Both the position numbers and the translations under genes were made by a program. A stretch of 64,000 nt of DNA. It comes from Fimenecus sp052298855. Lineage in GTDB: Bacteria; Bacillota; Clostridia; Oscillospirales; Acutalibacteraceae. How positions within the stretch are numbered: the first letter of the stretch is position 1; each line of letters starts with the position of its first letter. Under the pieces are notes generated by a model. The model had not been told where the DNA came from, made no database searches, and saw only the letters and a list, made by a program, of their open reading frames with translations. Positions 50,042-59,344 of the stretch are shown here, one piece after another. Where the stretch lies: the NCBI GenBank assembly GCA_052298855.1, contig DAVZXP010000006.1, positions 1-64,000 of the forward strand, given 5' to 3'.

Positions 50042-51124
50042 TTATGAATTGGCTTTTTCGAAATCAGCCATAAATTTAACGAGCTTTTCAACGCCCTCGT
50101 AAGGCATTGCATTGTAAATCGAAGCCCTCATACCGCCTACGCTTCTGTGACCCTTAAGATTTACAAGACCTGCGTCGGTAGCCTCTTTTACAAATTTAGC
50201 GTTAAGTTCTTCCGACTCTGTAACAAACGGAACATTCATAAGCGAACGATTTTTTTTGACAACTGTGCCCTTGAACATTTTTGAATTGTCAAGGAAGTTA
50301 TAAAGAAGCTCTGCCTTTTTAACGTTTCTGTCTCTCATAGCCTCAAGTCCGCCGTTTTCTTTAAGCCATTCAAGCACAAGCTTGCAAATATAAATCGTGT
50401 AGCAGGGGGGAGTGTTGTAAAGCGAATCATTATCAGCCATAAGCTTGTAGTCGAGCATTGACGGGGTGTAATCCCTTGCGTTGCCGAGCAAATCTTCACG
50501 TATAATGCAAATTGTAAGACCTGCCGGTGCGACATTTTTCTGTGCGCCGCCGTAAAGCATACCGAATTTTGATACGTCAATCGGCTCTGACAGGAAGCAG
50601 GACGAAATATCTGCGATAAGCGGAACGTCGCCTGTGTCGGGAAGCTCACGAATGATATTTCCGTGTACAGTTTCGTTCATACAGATATAGAAATAATCTG
50701 CGTCGGGACGGAATTCCTTTTTATCCATAACGGGTACGCAGGAGAAATTCTCATCCTTTGACGAAGCAACGATTTTAACATCGCCGTATTTTGTAGCTTC
50801 CTTGTATGCCTTGTTTGACCACTGTCCCGATACGACATAATCAGCCTTACCGCTTTTATTCATAAAGTTCATAGGGATTGCCGCAAATTGAGTTGAAGCA
50901 CCGCCCTGCAAGAAAAGTACCTTGTAGTTGTCGGGAATGTTCATAAGCTCACGCAAAAGAGCCTCTGCGCCCTTAATTATACCGTCGTAAATTTTTGAAC
51001 GGTGGCTCATTTCCATAACGGACTGACCGCTGCCTTGATAATCAAGCATTTCATCTGCCGCTTTTCTTAAAACCGATTCGGGGAGCATTGAGGGACCTGC
51101 CGAAAAATTATAAACTCTTGCCAT
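50042..51124 (-). CDS. serC: Phosphoserine aminotransferase
   Basis: Second step of serine synthesis, and also used in B6 synthesis. From the ATG with CGGAGGT SD the protein has 360 residues and starts RVYNFSAGPSMLP; the open frame continues upstream without an SD. The PLP Lys is in MLYGGAQKNVAPAGL, and SGQWSNKAYKEA and VGGMRASIYNA are family features. Together with serA it makes 3-phosphoserine; serB is not in the window. Confidence 0.96.
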   Translation of the reverse strand: MARVYNFSAGPSMLPESVLRKAADEMLDYQGSGQSVMEMSHRSKIYDGIIKGAEALLRELMNIPDNYKVLFLQGGASTQFAAIPMNFMNKSGKADYVVSGQWSNKAYKEATKYGDVKIVASSKDENFSCVPVMDKKEFRPDADYFYICMNETVHGNIIRELPDTGDVPLIADISSCFLSEPIDVSKFGMLYGGAQKNVAPAGLTICIIREDLLGNARDYTPSMLDYKLMADNDSLYNTPPCYTIYICKLVLEWLKENGGLEAMRDRNVKKAELLYNFLDNSKMFKGTVVKKNRSLMNVPFVTESEELNAKFVKEATDAGLVNLKGHRSVGGMRASIYNAMPYEGVEKLVKFMADFEKANS

Positions 51125-51193
51125 TGATATACCTCCGATTATATATGCGATATTCGCAAAAAGATACTTATTTTTAGTTGCCGAATAGATTAA

Positions 51194-51324
51194 ACAGATT
51201 GTTAAAAATATGAACAAGTCATTTTCAAGCCTAAAATCCAATGCCTTATCACAACGGCAACCGTTTAGCATTATAACAGACTTAAATATCAAAAGTCAAC
51301 AGATTGTTAAAAAGTTGACAATCT
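51194..51324. repeat. Direct and inverted repeats around the serC promoter
   Basis: The 15-mer ACAGATTGTTAAAAA occurs at 51194-51208 and again at 51299-51313, exactly 105 bases apart (about ten helical turns). The second copy continues into a 7-bp inverted repeat, AGATTGT (51301-51307) and ACAATCT (51318-51324), directly upstream of the serC -35. One copy lies in the leader and the other at the promoter, like a DNA-looping repressor pair. The regulator is unknown. Confidence 0.5.
51270..51299 (-). promoter_or_regulatory. Sigma-A promoter of serC-serA
   Basis: Reverse strand: TTGACT, 18 bases, perfect TATAAT. It would leave a leader of about 140 bases before serC. I see no T-box features (no AGGGTGGNACCGCG) in that leader. 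Confidence 0.72.
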
Positions 51325-51484
51325 TTTTCTTGAAAATCCGAAATTATCAACAAAAGTTGTTTGATATTTTAACAAAGTCTGTATTTTCATTCTATTCATA
51401 ACTAAAATCGGGTGTTAATTGCCTTTTTGCACATAAATAGTAATTTTTACCACGCAAAACTTTACAACCTTTTTCGTTTTTTTA

Positions 51485-51513
51485 TTGCAGTAACCCCTAA
51501 AATATTATATAAT
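51485..51513 (+). promoter_or_regulatory. Sigma-A promoter of lon
   Basis: TTGCAG, 17 bases, TATAAT; the ATG follows about 30 bases after the likely start. No CIRCE or clear CtsR-type heat-shock operator is visible. The 85 bases before it hold nothing else I can name. Confidence 0.65.
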
Positions 51514-51549
51514 TTTAATAATAATATCTAAATTTACGGAGTTGAATAT

Positions 51550-53961
51550 ATGGATTTCAAAAATACCGAAAATGCTTCTATGCCTATGGTCGCTTTGAGA
51601 GGTCTTGTGGTTTTCCCGAAGGAGACTCTCCATTTCGACGTCGGCAGAAAGAAATCAATTGCGGCAGTAAAGTCTGCGATGGTTTCAAAGCAGGACGTAT
51701 TTCTTATAGCTCAAAAGAATATACAGGAAGATTTAATAAACGAAAAAACGCTTTATTCCGTCGGCACGGTCTGCGAGGTTAAGCAAATTGTTCGCTTGCC
51801 GGGTACTGACGCTCTGCGTGTTGTCGTTGAGGGAAAATACAGGGCAAAGCTTAATAAAATCACAAGCGACAGACCGTATTTTACCGCCGACACTATTCCG
51901 CTTTTTGATAAAGTACCGCAAAGACTTGATACCTTCAGAGTTGATGCGATGCTTCGTGCGGTTAAATCGCTTTTTGACGAATATTCCTCGCTGTGTGCGA
52001 AATTAGCACCCGATGTTGCGGTTTCGATAGCCGTGAACGACGATTCGGGCGACCTTGCGGATTTAATTGCGTCAAATATTCCGCTTGAATATCACGATAA
52101 GCAGAAAATCCTTGACGAGTGCAATACCTACAAGCGACTTGAAAAGCTTTGTGTAGTTCTCACAAAGGAGGTTGAAATTCTCCGAATTGAAAACGAGATC
52201 AACGACAAGGTTCAAGACCAGATGGACGATAATCAGAGGGAATACTATCTTCGTGAGCAGCTGAGGGCGATTTCCGTCGAATTAAACGGCGACGATTCTC
52301 CCGAGGCGGAGGCTGAAAAGTATCGTGAGAAAATCAGAAAAATCGGCTTTCCAAAGGATGACGAGGAAAAGCTTTTGACCGAGTGCGACAGATTTTCACG
52401 ACTTCAGCCGTCAAGCCCCGAAAGTGCGGTTTCAAGAACCTATCTTGACGAGGTGCTTTCGCTTCCGTGGAACAAATATACAAAAGATAATCTTGATATA
52501 AAAAAGGCTTCCGCCGTGCTTGAAAGAGAGCATTACGGGCTCAAGGAGGTCAAGGACAGAATACTTGAATTGCTTGCCGTAAGAAGCCTTGCACCCGATA
52601 TTAAAGGGCAGATAATCTGTCTTGCAGGCCCTCCCGGTGTCGGCAAGACCTCAATCGCAAAATCATTGGCACACGCTATGAACAGAAATTTTGCACGCTT
52701 ATCATTGGGCGGCGTAAGAGACGAGGCGGAGATCAGAGGACACAGAAAAACATATATCGGTGCAATGCCGGGGAACATAATATCTGCGTTGAAGCGTTCA
52801 AAAAGTATGAATCCGCTTATCTTGCTTGACGAAATCGACAAGCTTGCAAGCGATTACAAGGGCGATCCGTCGGCTGCTCTTTTGGAGGCACTTGATCCCG
52901 AGCAGAACAATTCGTTCAGAGATCATTACATTGAAATTCCCGTTGACTTGAGCAAGGTGCTTTTCGTAACAACTGCAAATGACGTTTCGGAAATTCCCGC
53001 ACCGCTTCGAGACAGAATGGAAATTATCGAAATTTTCAGCTATACCTTTGAGGAGAAATTCCAAATCGCCAAGAAACACCTTATCCCGAAGCAGCTAAAG
53101 GCTCACGGCTTAAAGGCTTCGCAGGTTAAAATCAAGGATGATGCGCTCAAGGTTATAATCGACGGCTACACGAAAGAGGCAGGCGTAAGACGGCTTGAGA
53201 GAACAATAGCCAAGGTTTTGCGTAAGCAGGCTGTCAAATTTGCCGAGGGTTATGAGGGTAAAATCACGGTCGGAATTAAAGAGCTTGAGGACATTTTAGG
53301 ACCTGTGAAATATACCGACAGTGATTTGCTCAAAACCGACAGCGTAGGCGTTGTAAACGGTCTTGCTTGGACGTCTGTCGGCGGCGAGATGCTTCAAATT
53401 GAGGCTCTTTGCGTTGAGGGAACGGGTAAGCTTGAACTTACAGGTTCGCTCGGCGACGTTATGAAGGAGTCGGCAAAGGCGGCATACAGCTATATAAGAA
53501 GCGTTGCCGAGGATTATAATATCCCCACCGATTTTTATAAAACAAAGGATATACATCTTCATTTCCCCGAGGGCGCAGTTCCGAAGGACGGACCGTCGGC
53601 AGGTATCGGCATTGTTACGGCTATGGTTTCGGCTCTTTCGGGCTATACGGTTAAATCGAGCGTTGCAATGACGGGCGAGGTTACGCTTACGGGCAGAGTT
53701 CTTCCCATCGGCGGACTTAAAGAAAAATCAATGGCGGCATATAAATCGGGCATTAAAACGGTAATTATCCCCGACAGAAATTTACCCGATATTAAGCAGT
53801 TCGACAAGGTTGTTACAGACGCTTTGGATTTTGTTCCCGTAAGTGATGTGGCGGATGTTTTAAGCCTTGCGTTGAATATTGAAAAAACGGAAAAGCACGA
53901 CAAAAAGCAGCCCGTTATCCCCAAGGAAAAAGCAAATAAGCTGAATACGTGGCAGCAATAA
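51550..53961 (+). CDS. lon: ATP-dependent Lon protease
   Basis: A hexameric AAA+ serine protease of 803 residues. N-terminal substrate domain starts SMPMVALRGLVVFPKETLHF; then the AAA+ core with Walker A GPPGVGKTSIA, LILLDEIDKLAS and the C-terminal protease domain with KDGPSAGIGIVTAM, which holds the catalytic Ser, and Lys in GGLKEKSMAAYKSG. The P domain is full length. It removes damaged or regulatory proteins. engB follows by 9 bases, the usual lon-engB pair. Confidence 0.97.
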   Translation: MDFKNTENASMPMVALRGLVVFPKETLHFDVGRKKSIAAVKSAMVSKQDVFLIAQKNIQEDLINEKTLYSVGTVCEVKQIVRLPGTDALRVVVEGKYRAKLNKITSDRPYFTADTIPLFDKVPQRLDTFRVDAMLRAVKSLFDEYSSLCAKLAPDVAVSIAVNDDSGDLADLIASNIPLEYHDKQKILDECNTYKRLEKLCVVLTKEVEILRIENEINDKVQDQMDDNQREYYLREQLRAISVELNGDDSPEAEAEKYREKIRKIGFPKDDEEKLLTECDRFSRLQPSSPESAVSRTYLDEVLSLPWNKYTKDNLDIKKASAVLEREHYGLKEVKDRILELLAVRSLAPDIKGQIICLAGPPGVGKTSIAKSLAHAMNRNFARLSLGGVRDEAEIRGHRKTYIGAMPGNIISALKRSKSMNPLILLDEIDKLASDYKGDPSAALLEALDPEQNNSFRDHYIEIPVDLSKVLFVTTANDVSEIPAPLRDRMEIIEIFSYTFEEKFQIAKKHLIPKQLKAHGLKASQVKIKDDALKVIIDGYTKEAGVRRLERTIAKVLRKQAVKFAEGYEGKITVGIKELEDILGPVKYTDSDLLKTDSVGVVNGLAWTSVGGEMLQIEALCVEGTGKLELTGSLGDVMKESAKAAYSYIRSVAEDYNIPTDFYKTKDIHLHFPEGAVPKDGPSAGIGIVTAMVSALSGYTVKSSVAMTGEVTLTGRVLPIGGLKEKSMAAYKSGIKTVIIPDRNLPDIKQFDKVVTDALDFVPVSDVADVLSLALNIEKTEKHDKKQPVIPKEKANKLNTWQQ

Positions 53962-53970
53962 GGAGAAAAT

Positions 53971-54561
53971 ATGGATTATTCAAAAGCACAGTTCGAGAGA
54001 GCATACGGAACGTTTGAGCAGCTTCCTGCTTCGACAATGCCCGAGATAGTTTTTTCGGGTCGTTCCAATGTCGGCAAGTCCTCACTTATAAACAAGGTGT
54101 TCAACCGAAAAAATCTTGCAAGGGTAAGCTCTGTTCCGGGAAAGACAATAACAATTAACTTCTATTCCTGCGGCAATGACGCAAAAATCGTTGATTTGCC
54201 CGGCTACGGTTATGCAAAGGTTGCCAAGAGTGAAAAAACACGTTGGGCAAATATGATGGAGCAGTATTTTAATTCAGGCAGAGATATAAAGCTTGTTGTT
54301 CAGCTTGTCGATATGCGCCATCCTGCGACCGCAGATGATATTATGATGATGGAGTTTCTTGAGCACGCAGGAATTGATTATATCGTGGTAATGACCAAGA
54401 GCGATAAGCTCAATAAGGGCGAGTACAAGAGCAGAGTCGAAAATTCAAGACAGGAATTGAGCTTTGTTGACCCTGAAAATATAATCCCGTTTTCGTCGCA
54501 GACAGGCGAAAACGTTGATAAGATAAAAGCAATAATAGAATCCCGTTTGGAGGCAAAATAA
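53971..54561 (+). CDS. engB: Ribosome biogenesis GTPase EngB/YsxC
   Basis: An essential small GTPase in 50S assembly. The G motifs are visible: G1 GRSNVGKSSLINK, G2 region around TPGKT-type SVPGKTITINF, G3 DLPGYGYAKV, G4 TKSDK. 196 residues with the typical N-terminal SAQFERAYGTFEQLP-like lead. The lon-engB neighbourhood is conserved across Firmicutes. The stop overlaps the lysA ATG by one base. Confidence 0.97.
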   Translation: MDYSKAQFERAYGTFEQLPASTMPEIVFSGRSNVGKSSLINKVFNRKNLARVSSVPGKTITINFYSCGNDAKIVDLPGYGYAKVAKSEKTRWANMMEQYFNSGRDIKLVVQLVDMRHPATADDIMMMEFLEHAGIDYIVVMTKSDKLNKGEYKSRVENSRQELSFVDPENIIPFSSQTGENVDKIKAIIESRLEAK

Positions 54562-55832
54562 TGACAAAAACACCGTTTCTTACAAAGGAAAAAGCAGAGG
54601 AGATAGCAAGCGTTTATCCCACCCCTTTCCACATTTACGACGAAAAAGGAATCCGTGAAAACTGTGAAAATCTTTACAAGGCGTTTTCTTGGAATAAGGG
54701 CTTCCGTGAGTATTTTGCGGTTAAGGCAACACCCAATCCGTTTTTGATTGATATTTTGCGTGAATACGGTTGCGGTTGTGACTGCTCGTCAATGACCGAA
54801 CTTATGCTCTCAAAGGCTATCGGCGCTACGGGAGACGCTATAATGTTTTCTTCCAACGATACACCCTCGGACGAGTTCAAATATGCAAACGAGCTTGGTG
54901 CAATAATCAACCTTGATGATATTACCCACATTGATATTGTTGAAAAAACGCTCGGCAAGCTTCCCGAAAAGATGTCCTGCAGATATAATCCGGGCGGATA
55001 CTTCAAAATTGCCAACAACATAATGGACAACCCCGGCGACGCAAAGTACGGTATGACGACCGAACAGCTTTTCGAGGCTTTCAGAATTATGAAAGAAAAG
55101 GGCGTTAAGGAGTTCGGTATTCACTCCTTCCTTGCAAGCAACACAGTCACAAACGAGTATTATCCGACGCTTGCAAGAACTCTTTTTGAAATTGCCGTTA
55201 AGCTCAAAAACGAGACGGGCGCAGATATTAAATTCATAAACCTTTCGGGTGGAATCGGTATTCCTTACCGCCCCGACCAGAAGCCTAACGATATTTTTGA
55301 AATTGCAGAGGGCGTAAGAAAGGTATATGAAGAGGTGCTTGTACCCAACGGTATGGGCAACGTCGCACTCTATACGGAGCTTGGCAGATTTATGATGGGA
55401 CCTTACGGTGCGCTTGTCACAAGGGCAATCAATGAAAAGCACACTCATAAGGAGTATATCGGTGTTGACGCTTGTGCCGTTAACCTTATGCGCCCTGCAA
55501 TGTACGGTGCTTATCATCATATAACCGTACTCGGAAAAGAGAATGAAGAGCCCGTTAAAATGTATGACGTTACAGGCTCATTGTGTGAAAACAACGATAA
55601 ATTCGCAATAGACAGAATGTTACCGAAAATTGATATGGGCGACCTTATCTATATTCACGATACGGGTGCGCACGGCTTCTCAATGGGATATAATTATAAC
55701 GGTAAATTGAAGTCGGCTGAAATTTTACTTAAAGCCGACGGAAGCTTTGAGCTTATCAGAAGAGCAGAAACACCAAAGGACTATTTTGCGACCTTTGATT
55801 GCTTCGATTTTTATAAAAAAGTTCTCGAATAA
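54561..55832 (+). CDS. lysA: Diaminopimelate decarboxylase (fold III PLP decarboxylase)
   Basis: Decarboxylates meso-DAP to L-lysine. 423 residues with the PLP Lys in REYFAVKATPNPF, the specificity/HS region GIHSFLASN, the phosphate-binding LSGGIGIPYRPDQ and Cys-Glu-Asn-Asp of SLCENNDKFA near the C-terminus. The classic DAP-decarboxylase YxxK motif is present. Ornithine or arginine decarboxylases of the same fold have similar motifs, but this gene type is usually LysA in Clostridia, and MurE here uses meso-DAP. Tightly linked to engB and dnaE. Confidence 0.8.
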   Translation: MTKTPFLTKEKAEEIASVYPTPFHIYDEKGIRENCENLYKAFSWNKGFREYFAVKATPNPFLIDILREYGCGCDCSSMTELMLSKAIGATGDAIMFSSNDTPSDEFKYANELGAIINLDDITHIDIVEKTLGKLPEKMSCRYNPGGYFKIANNIMDNPGDAKYGMTTEQLFEAFRIMKEKGVKEFGIHSFLASNTVTNEYYPTLARTLFEIAVKLKNETGADIKFINLSGGIGIPYRPDQKPNDIFEIAEGVRKVYEEVLVPNGMGNVALYTELGRFMMGPYGALVTRAINEKHTHKEYIGVDACAVNLMRPAMYGAYHHITVLGKENEEPVKMYDVTGSLCENNDKFAIDRMLPKIDMGDLIYIHDTGAHGFSMGYNYNGKLKSAEILLKADGSFELIRRAETPKDYFATFDCFDFYKKVLE

Positions 55833-55844
55833 GAGGTAAACGAT

Positions 55845-58800
55845 ATGTCGTTTGTTCATTTACATTTGCATACGCAGTATAGCTTGCTCGACGGTGCTTG
55901 CCGTTTCGGGCAGCTGTTTGATGCGGCGAAGCTCAACGGACAGACGGCTGTCGCAATTACAGACCACGGTAATATGTTCGGTGCGATTGAGTTCTATAAA
56001 GAGGCTAAAAAGCACGGAATTAAACCGATAATCGGTTGCGAGGTCTATGTTGCCGTTCGTTCAAGGCACGACAAGGTACATTCGATAGATTCTGAAAGAC
56101 ACCATCTTGTTTTGCTGTGTGAGAATGAAACGGGCTACAAAAATCTTATCAAAATGGTGTCGGAATCGTGGACCTCGGGCTTCTATGTTAAGCCGAGAGT
56201 TGATAAGGAACTTTTGGAAAAATACCACGAGGGAATTATTGCGCTTTCGGGCTGTCTTGCAGGAGAAATTGCAAGAAAGCTTGTCGCAAGGGACTATGAC
56301 GGTGCAAAGCAGACTGCTCTTTGGTACAATTCCGTTTTCGGACAGGGAAATTATTACCTTGAAATGCAAAATCACGGCTTAAAGGAACAGCTTGAGATTA
56401 TTCCTATGCTTGCAAAGCTTTCCGAGGAGACGGGAATACCGCTTGTCGCTACAAACGATGTGCATTATGTCAAAAAAGAGGACGCAAAAACCCAAAAGGT
56501 GCTTATTTGCATACAGACTAACCACACCATTGACGAGGAAACGGGCATTGAGTTCGGCACTGATGATTTTTATTTGAAAAACGAAGCGGAAATGCTTGAG
56601 CTTTTCCCTGATTATCCGCAGGCTGTAAAAAATACGCAGATAATCGCAGACAGATGTAACGTTGAATTTGAATTTCACAAAACTAAGCTTCCGCATTTTG
56701 ACGTCCCCGACGGCAGAGACCATTTTGACTATTTCAGAGAAAAATGCTATGAGGGGCTCTATAAAAATTACGGAGAAAACCCCGACAAAAAATATACCGA
56801 ACGCCTTGACTATGAGCTTTCGGTAATTAAAAATATGGGCTATGTGGATTATTTTCTTATCGTAGCCGACTTTATAAACTATGCAAAATCGAAGAATATT
56901 CCCGTAGGACCGGGCAGAGGCTCGGGCGCAGGCAGTATCGCCGCATATTGTATGGGAATTACGGGTATTGACCCGATGAAATACAACCTCATTTTCGAAC
57001 GCTTCTTAAATCCCGAAAGGGTAAGTATGCCCGATATTGACGTCGATTTCTGTTATGTTCGGCGTGAAGAGGTTATTGACTATGTAATAAGAAAATACGG
57101 AGCCGACCACGTTGCGCAGATTGTTACCTTCGGTACTATGGCGGCTCGTGCGGCAATAAGAGATGTCGGCAGAGTGCTGGGAATTGCATACAATACGGTT
57201 GACGCTGTATCAAAGCAAATTCCCCGTGAACTTGATATTACAATCGATAAGGCTTTGAAAAAGAATGCAGAGCTTAAAAAGATGTATGACTCCGACCCGA
57301 AAATAAAGGAACTTGTCGATTTGGCAAAGGCTGTCGAGGGTATGCCGAGGCACGCCTCAAAGCACGCCGCAGGTGTTGTCATTACCGATAAGCCTGTCAG
57401 CGAGTATGTTCCGCTTGCGAAAAATGACGATTCGGTCGTCACTCAATATACAATGACCACCATTGAAGAGCTCGGACTTCTCAAAATGGATTTCCTCGGA
57501 CTTCGCACACTTACAGTTATTGATGACTGTGTTAAGGCTGTAAGGGAGAGAGAGCCGTCCTTTTCAATTAAAAATATTCCGCTTGATGACGAAAAAACCT
57601 ATGACCTTTTCAGAAACGGCGACACATACGGAGTTTTTCAATGTGAGTCGGCAGGACTTCGCAGGGTTCTTTCAAGGCTTAAACCAAATAATCTTGAGGA
57701 TATTATAGCGGTAATTTCGCTGTATCGACCGGGACCGATGGACTCTATTGACACATATATTGAAAATAGGCATAATCCCGAACGGGTTAAATATAAAACG
57801 GAAATGCTTCGACCTATTCTTGAGGTTACAAACGGCTGTATGGTCTATCAGGAGCAGGTTATGGAAATTTTCCGTTCGCTTGCAGGCTATTCTCTCGGCA
57901 GGGCGGATATTGTAAGACGTGCAATGTCAAAGAAAAAGCACGACGTTATGGAAAAAGAGAGAGCGACCTTTATTGAGGGATGCGGGAGAAACGGTATTTC
58001 AAATGAAACCGCAAACAGTATTTTCGACGATATGACCTCGTTTGCGTCTTATGCTTTTAATAAATCTCATTCGGCGGCTTATGCCCTTGTTGCTTATCAA
58101 ACGGCGTATCTGAAATGTCATTATCCGGCAGAATTTATGGCGGCTTTAATGACAAGCGTTATTGATTGGACCGATAAGGTCACAATGTACATTTCCGAAT
58201 GTAACAGAATGGGAATTGAGGTTCTGCGACCCGACGTCAATTTTTCACAGGCACAATTTACAACCGATTTCGGCAAAATAAGATTCGGACTTTTAGCCGT
58301 TAAAAATCTCGGCAGAAATTTCATTGACGCTATCTATAAAGAGCGCTGCTTAAACGGAAAATATACCTCGTTTTACGATTTTGTAAAAAGAGTGTATTCA
58401 AAGGATTTCAATAAGCGTGCGGTTGAAAGCTTAATAAAATGCGGTGCGCTTGACTCTTTCTCACTAAACCGCAGGGAAATGATGCTGAATTTAAGTTCTG
58501 TAATTTCCTCTGTTGAGGCGACGAAGCGCAGAAATATCGACGGTCAAATCGGACTTTTTGACTTGGGCGGAATTAAGGATAATTCATCCCCCGAGATAAG
58601 CCGCACGGAAGAATTTGACCGACTTGAAATGCTCGGATATGAAAAGGAAACAACAGGTCTTTACATTTCAGGGCATCCGATGGCAGAGTATTCGGAGCTT
58701 TCAAAAAGAATAAAAGCTTCTCGAATTTCCGATTTGCTCGAAGCGGCAGGGGATGAGGGAAGTCTTTATAAGGACGGAGCTTATGTAAAGGCTTTCGGCA

Positions 58801-59261
58801 TAATTTCTTCAGTTAAAAAGAAAATTACCAAAAACGATTCCACAATGGCTTTTGTTTCACTTGAGGACGTGACAGGCTCAATAGAGGCTGTTGTGTTCCC
58901 GAAGGTGTATGAAAATTTCGGAAATATGCTCACGCTCGGAAATATTGTAGTGCTAAAGGGAAGGCTTTCAATACGTGACGACGAGGACTCGAAAATTATA
59001 GCGGACTTTTTTGAGTCTTGTCCGAAGGATGAACCAAAGGCGAAAAAAAGCGGAGCTTTCCTGCGTTTCAATTCCGAAAGTGACCCGAGAGTTCAACAGG
59101 CGCTTGCCGTTCTCAACGGCTGCAGCGGTAAAATTCCCGTCTTTTTCTTCTTCAGTGACACTCGAAAATATGTAAAAACCGATTTTTCGATTTCGCCGAA
59201 TGATGGGAGAAATTCAAAGCTAAGCGAAATTTTAGGCGAGTCAAATGTCGTAATTCAATGA
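55845..59261 (+). CDS. dnaE: DNA polymerase III subunit alpha (DnaE)
   Basis: A replicative C-family DNA polymerase of 1138 residues. N-terminal PHP domain starts with FVHLHLHTQYSLLDGA and has ITDHGNMFG. The palm/finger carries GPGRGSGAGSIAAYCMGIT and the catalytic Asp in MPDIDVDFCYVRR. A tandem helix-hairpin-helix region follows, and the C-terminal OB domain begins about VKAFGIISSVKKKITK. No DEDDh exonuclease insert is present, so this is DnaE, not PolC. A GAGGT SD precedes the start. pfkA follows after about 80 bases. Confidence 0.97.
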   Translation: MSFVHLHLHTQYSLLDGACRFGQLFDAAKLNGQTAVAITDHGNMFGAIEFYKEAKKHGIKPIIGCEVYVAVRSRHDKVHSIDSERHHLVLLCENETGYKNLIKMVSESWTSGFYVKPRVDKELLEKYHEGIIALSGCLAGEIARKLVARDYDGAKQTALWYNSVFGQGNYYLEMQNHGLKEQLEIIPMLAKLSEETGIPLVATNDVHYVKKEDAKTQKVLICIQTNHTIDEETGIEFGTDDFYLKNEAEMLELFPDYPQAVKNTQIIADRCNVEFEFHKTKLPHFDVPDGRDHFDYFREKCYEGLYKNYGENPDKKYTERLDYELSVIKNMGYVDYFLIVADFINYAKSKNIPVGPGRGSGAGSIAAYCMGITGIDPMKYNLIFERFLNPERVSMPDIDVDFCYVRREEVIDYVIRKYGADHVAQIVTFGTMAARAAIRDVGRVLGIAYNTVDAVSKQIPRELDITIDKALKKNAELKKMYDSDPKIKELVDLAKAVEGMPRHASKHAAGVVITDKPVSEYVPLAKNDDSVVTQYTMTTIEELGLLKMDFLGLRTLTVIDDCVKAVREREPSFSIKNIPLDDEKTYDLFRNGDTYGVFQCESAGLRRVLSRLKPNNLEDIIAVISLYRPGPMDSIDTYIENRHNPERVKYKTEMLRPILEVTNGCMVYQEQVMEIFRSLAGYSLGRADIVRRAMSKKKHDVMEKERATFIEGCGRNGISNETANSIFDDMTSFASYAFNKSHSAAYALVAYQTAYLKCHYPAEFMAALMTSVIDWTDKVTMYISECNRMGIEVLRPDVNFSQAQFTTDFGKIRFGLLAVKNLGRNFIDAIYKERCLNGKYTSFYDFVKRVYSKDFNKRAVESLIKCGALDSFSLNRREMMLNLSSVISSVEATKRRNIDGQIGLFDLGGIKDNSSPEISRTEEFDRLEMLGYEKETTGLYISGHPMAEYSELSKRIKASRISDLLEAAGDEGSLYKDGAYVKAFGIISSVKKKITKNDSTMAFVSLEDVTGSIEAVVFPKVYENFGNMLTLGNIVVLKGRLSIRDDEDSKIIADFFESCPKDEPKAKKSGAFLRFNSESDPRVQQALAVLNGCSGKIPVFFFFSDTRKYVKTDFSISPNDGRNSKLSEILGESNVVIQ

Positions 59262-59288
59262 ATTTTGCGACAAATGGGCGAGTTAGCC

Positions 59289-59316
59289 TTGACTATTTTT
59301 TCTTTTAGTGTATTAT
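59289..59316 (+). promoter_or_regulatory. Sigma-A promoter of pfkA-aroK
   Basis: TTGACT, 16 bases, TATTAT. The start would lie about 20 bases before the SD. Confidence 0.6.
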
Positions 59317-59344
59317 ATATGTTGATTATTTATGAGGTGATAAT

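Noticed and set aside
51125..51270. T-box or serine-sensing riboswitch in the serC leader
   Set aside because: No T-box antiterminator sequence and no terminator hairpin with T run before serC.
51400..51549. CIRCE or CtsR operator at lon
   Set aside because: No TTAGCACTC inverted repeat and no clear tandem CtsR heptads.
54810..55520. Reverse open frame of 236 codons opposite lysA
   Set aside because: No domain or start signals; antisense to a conserved PLP enzyme.
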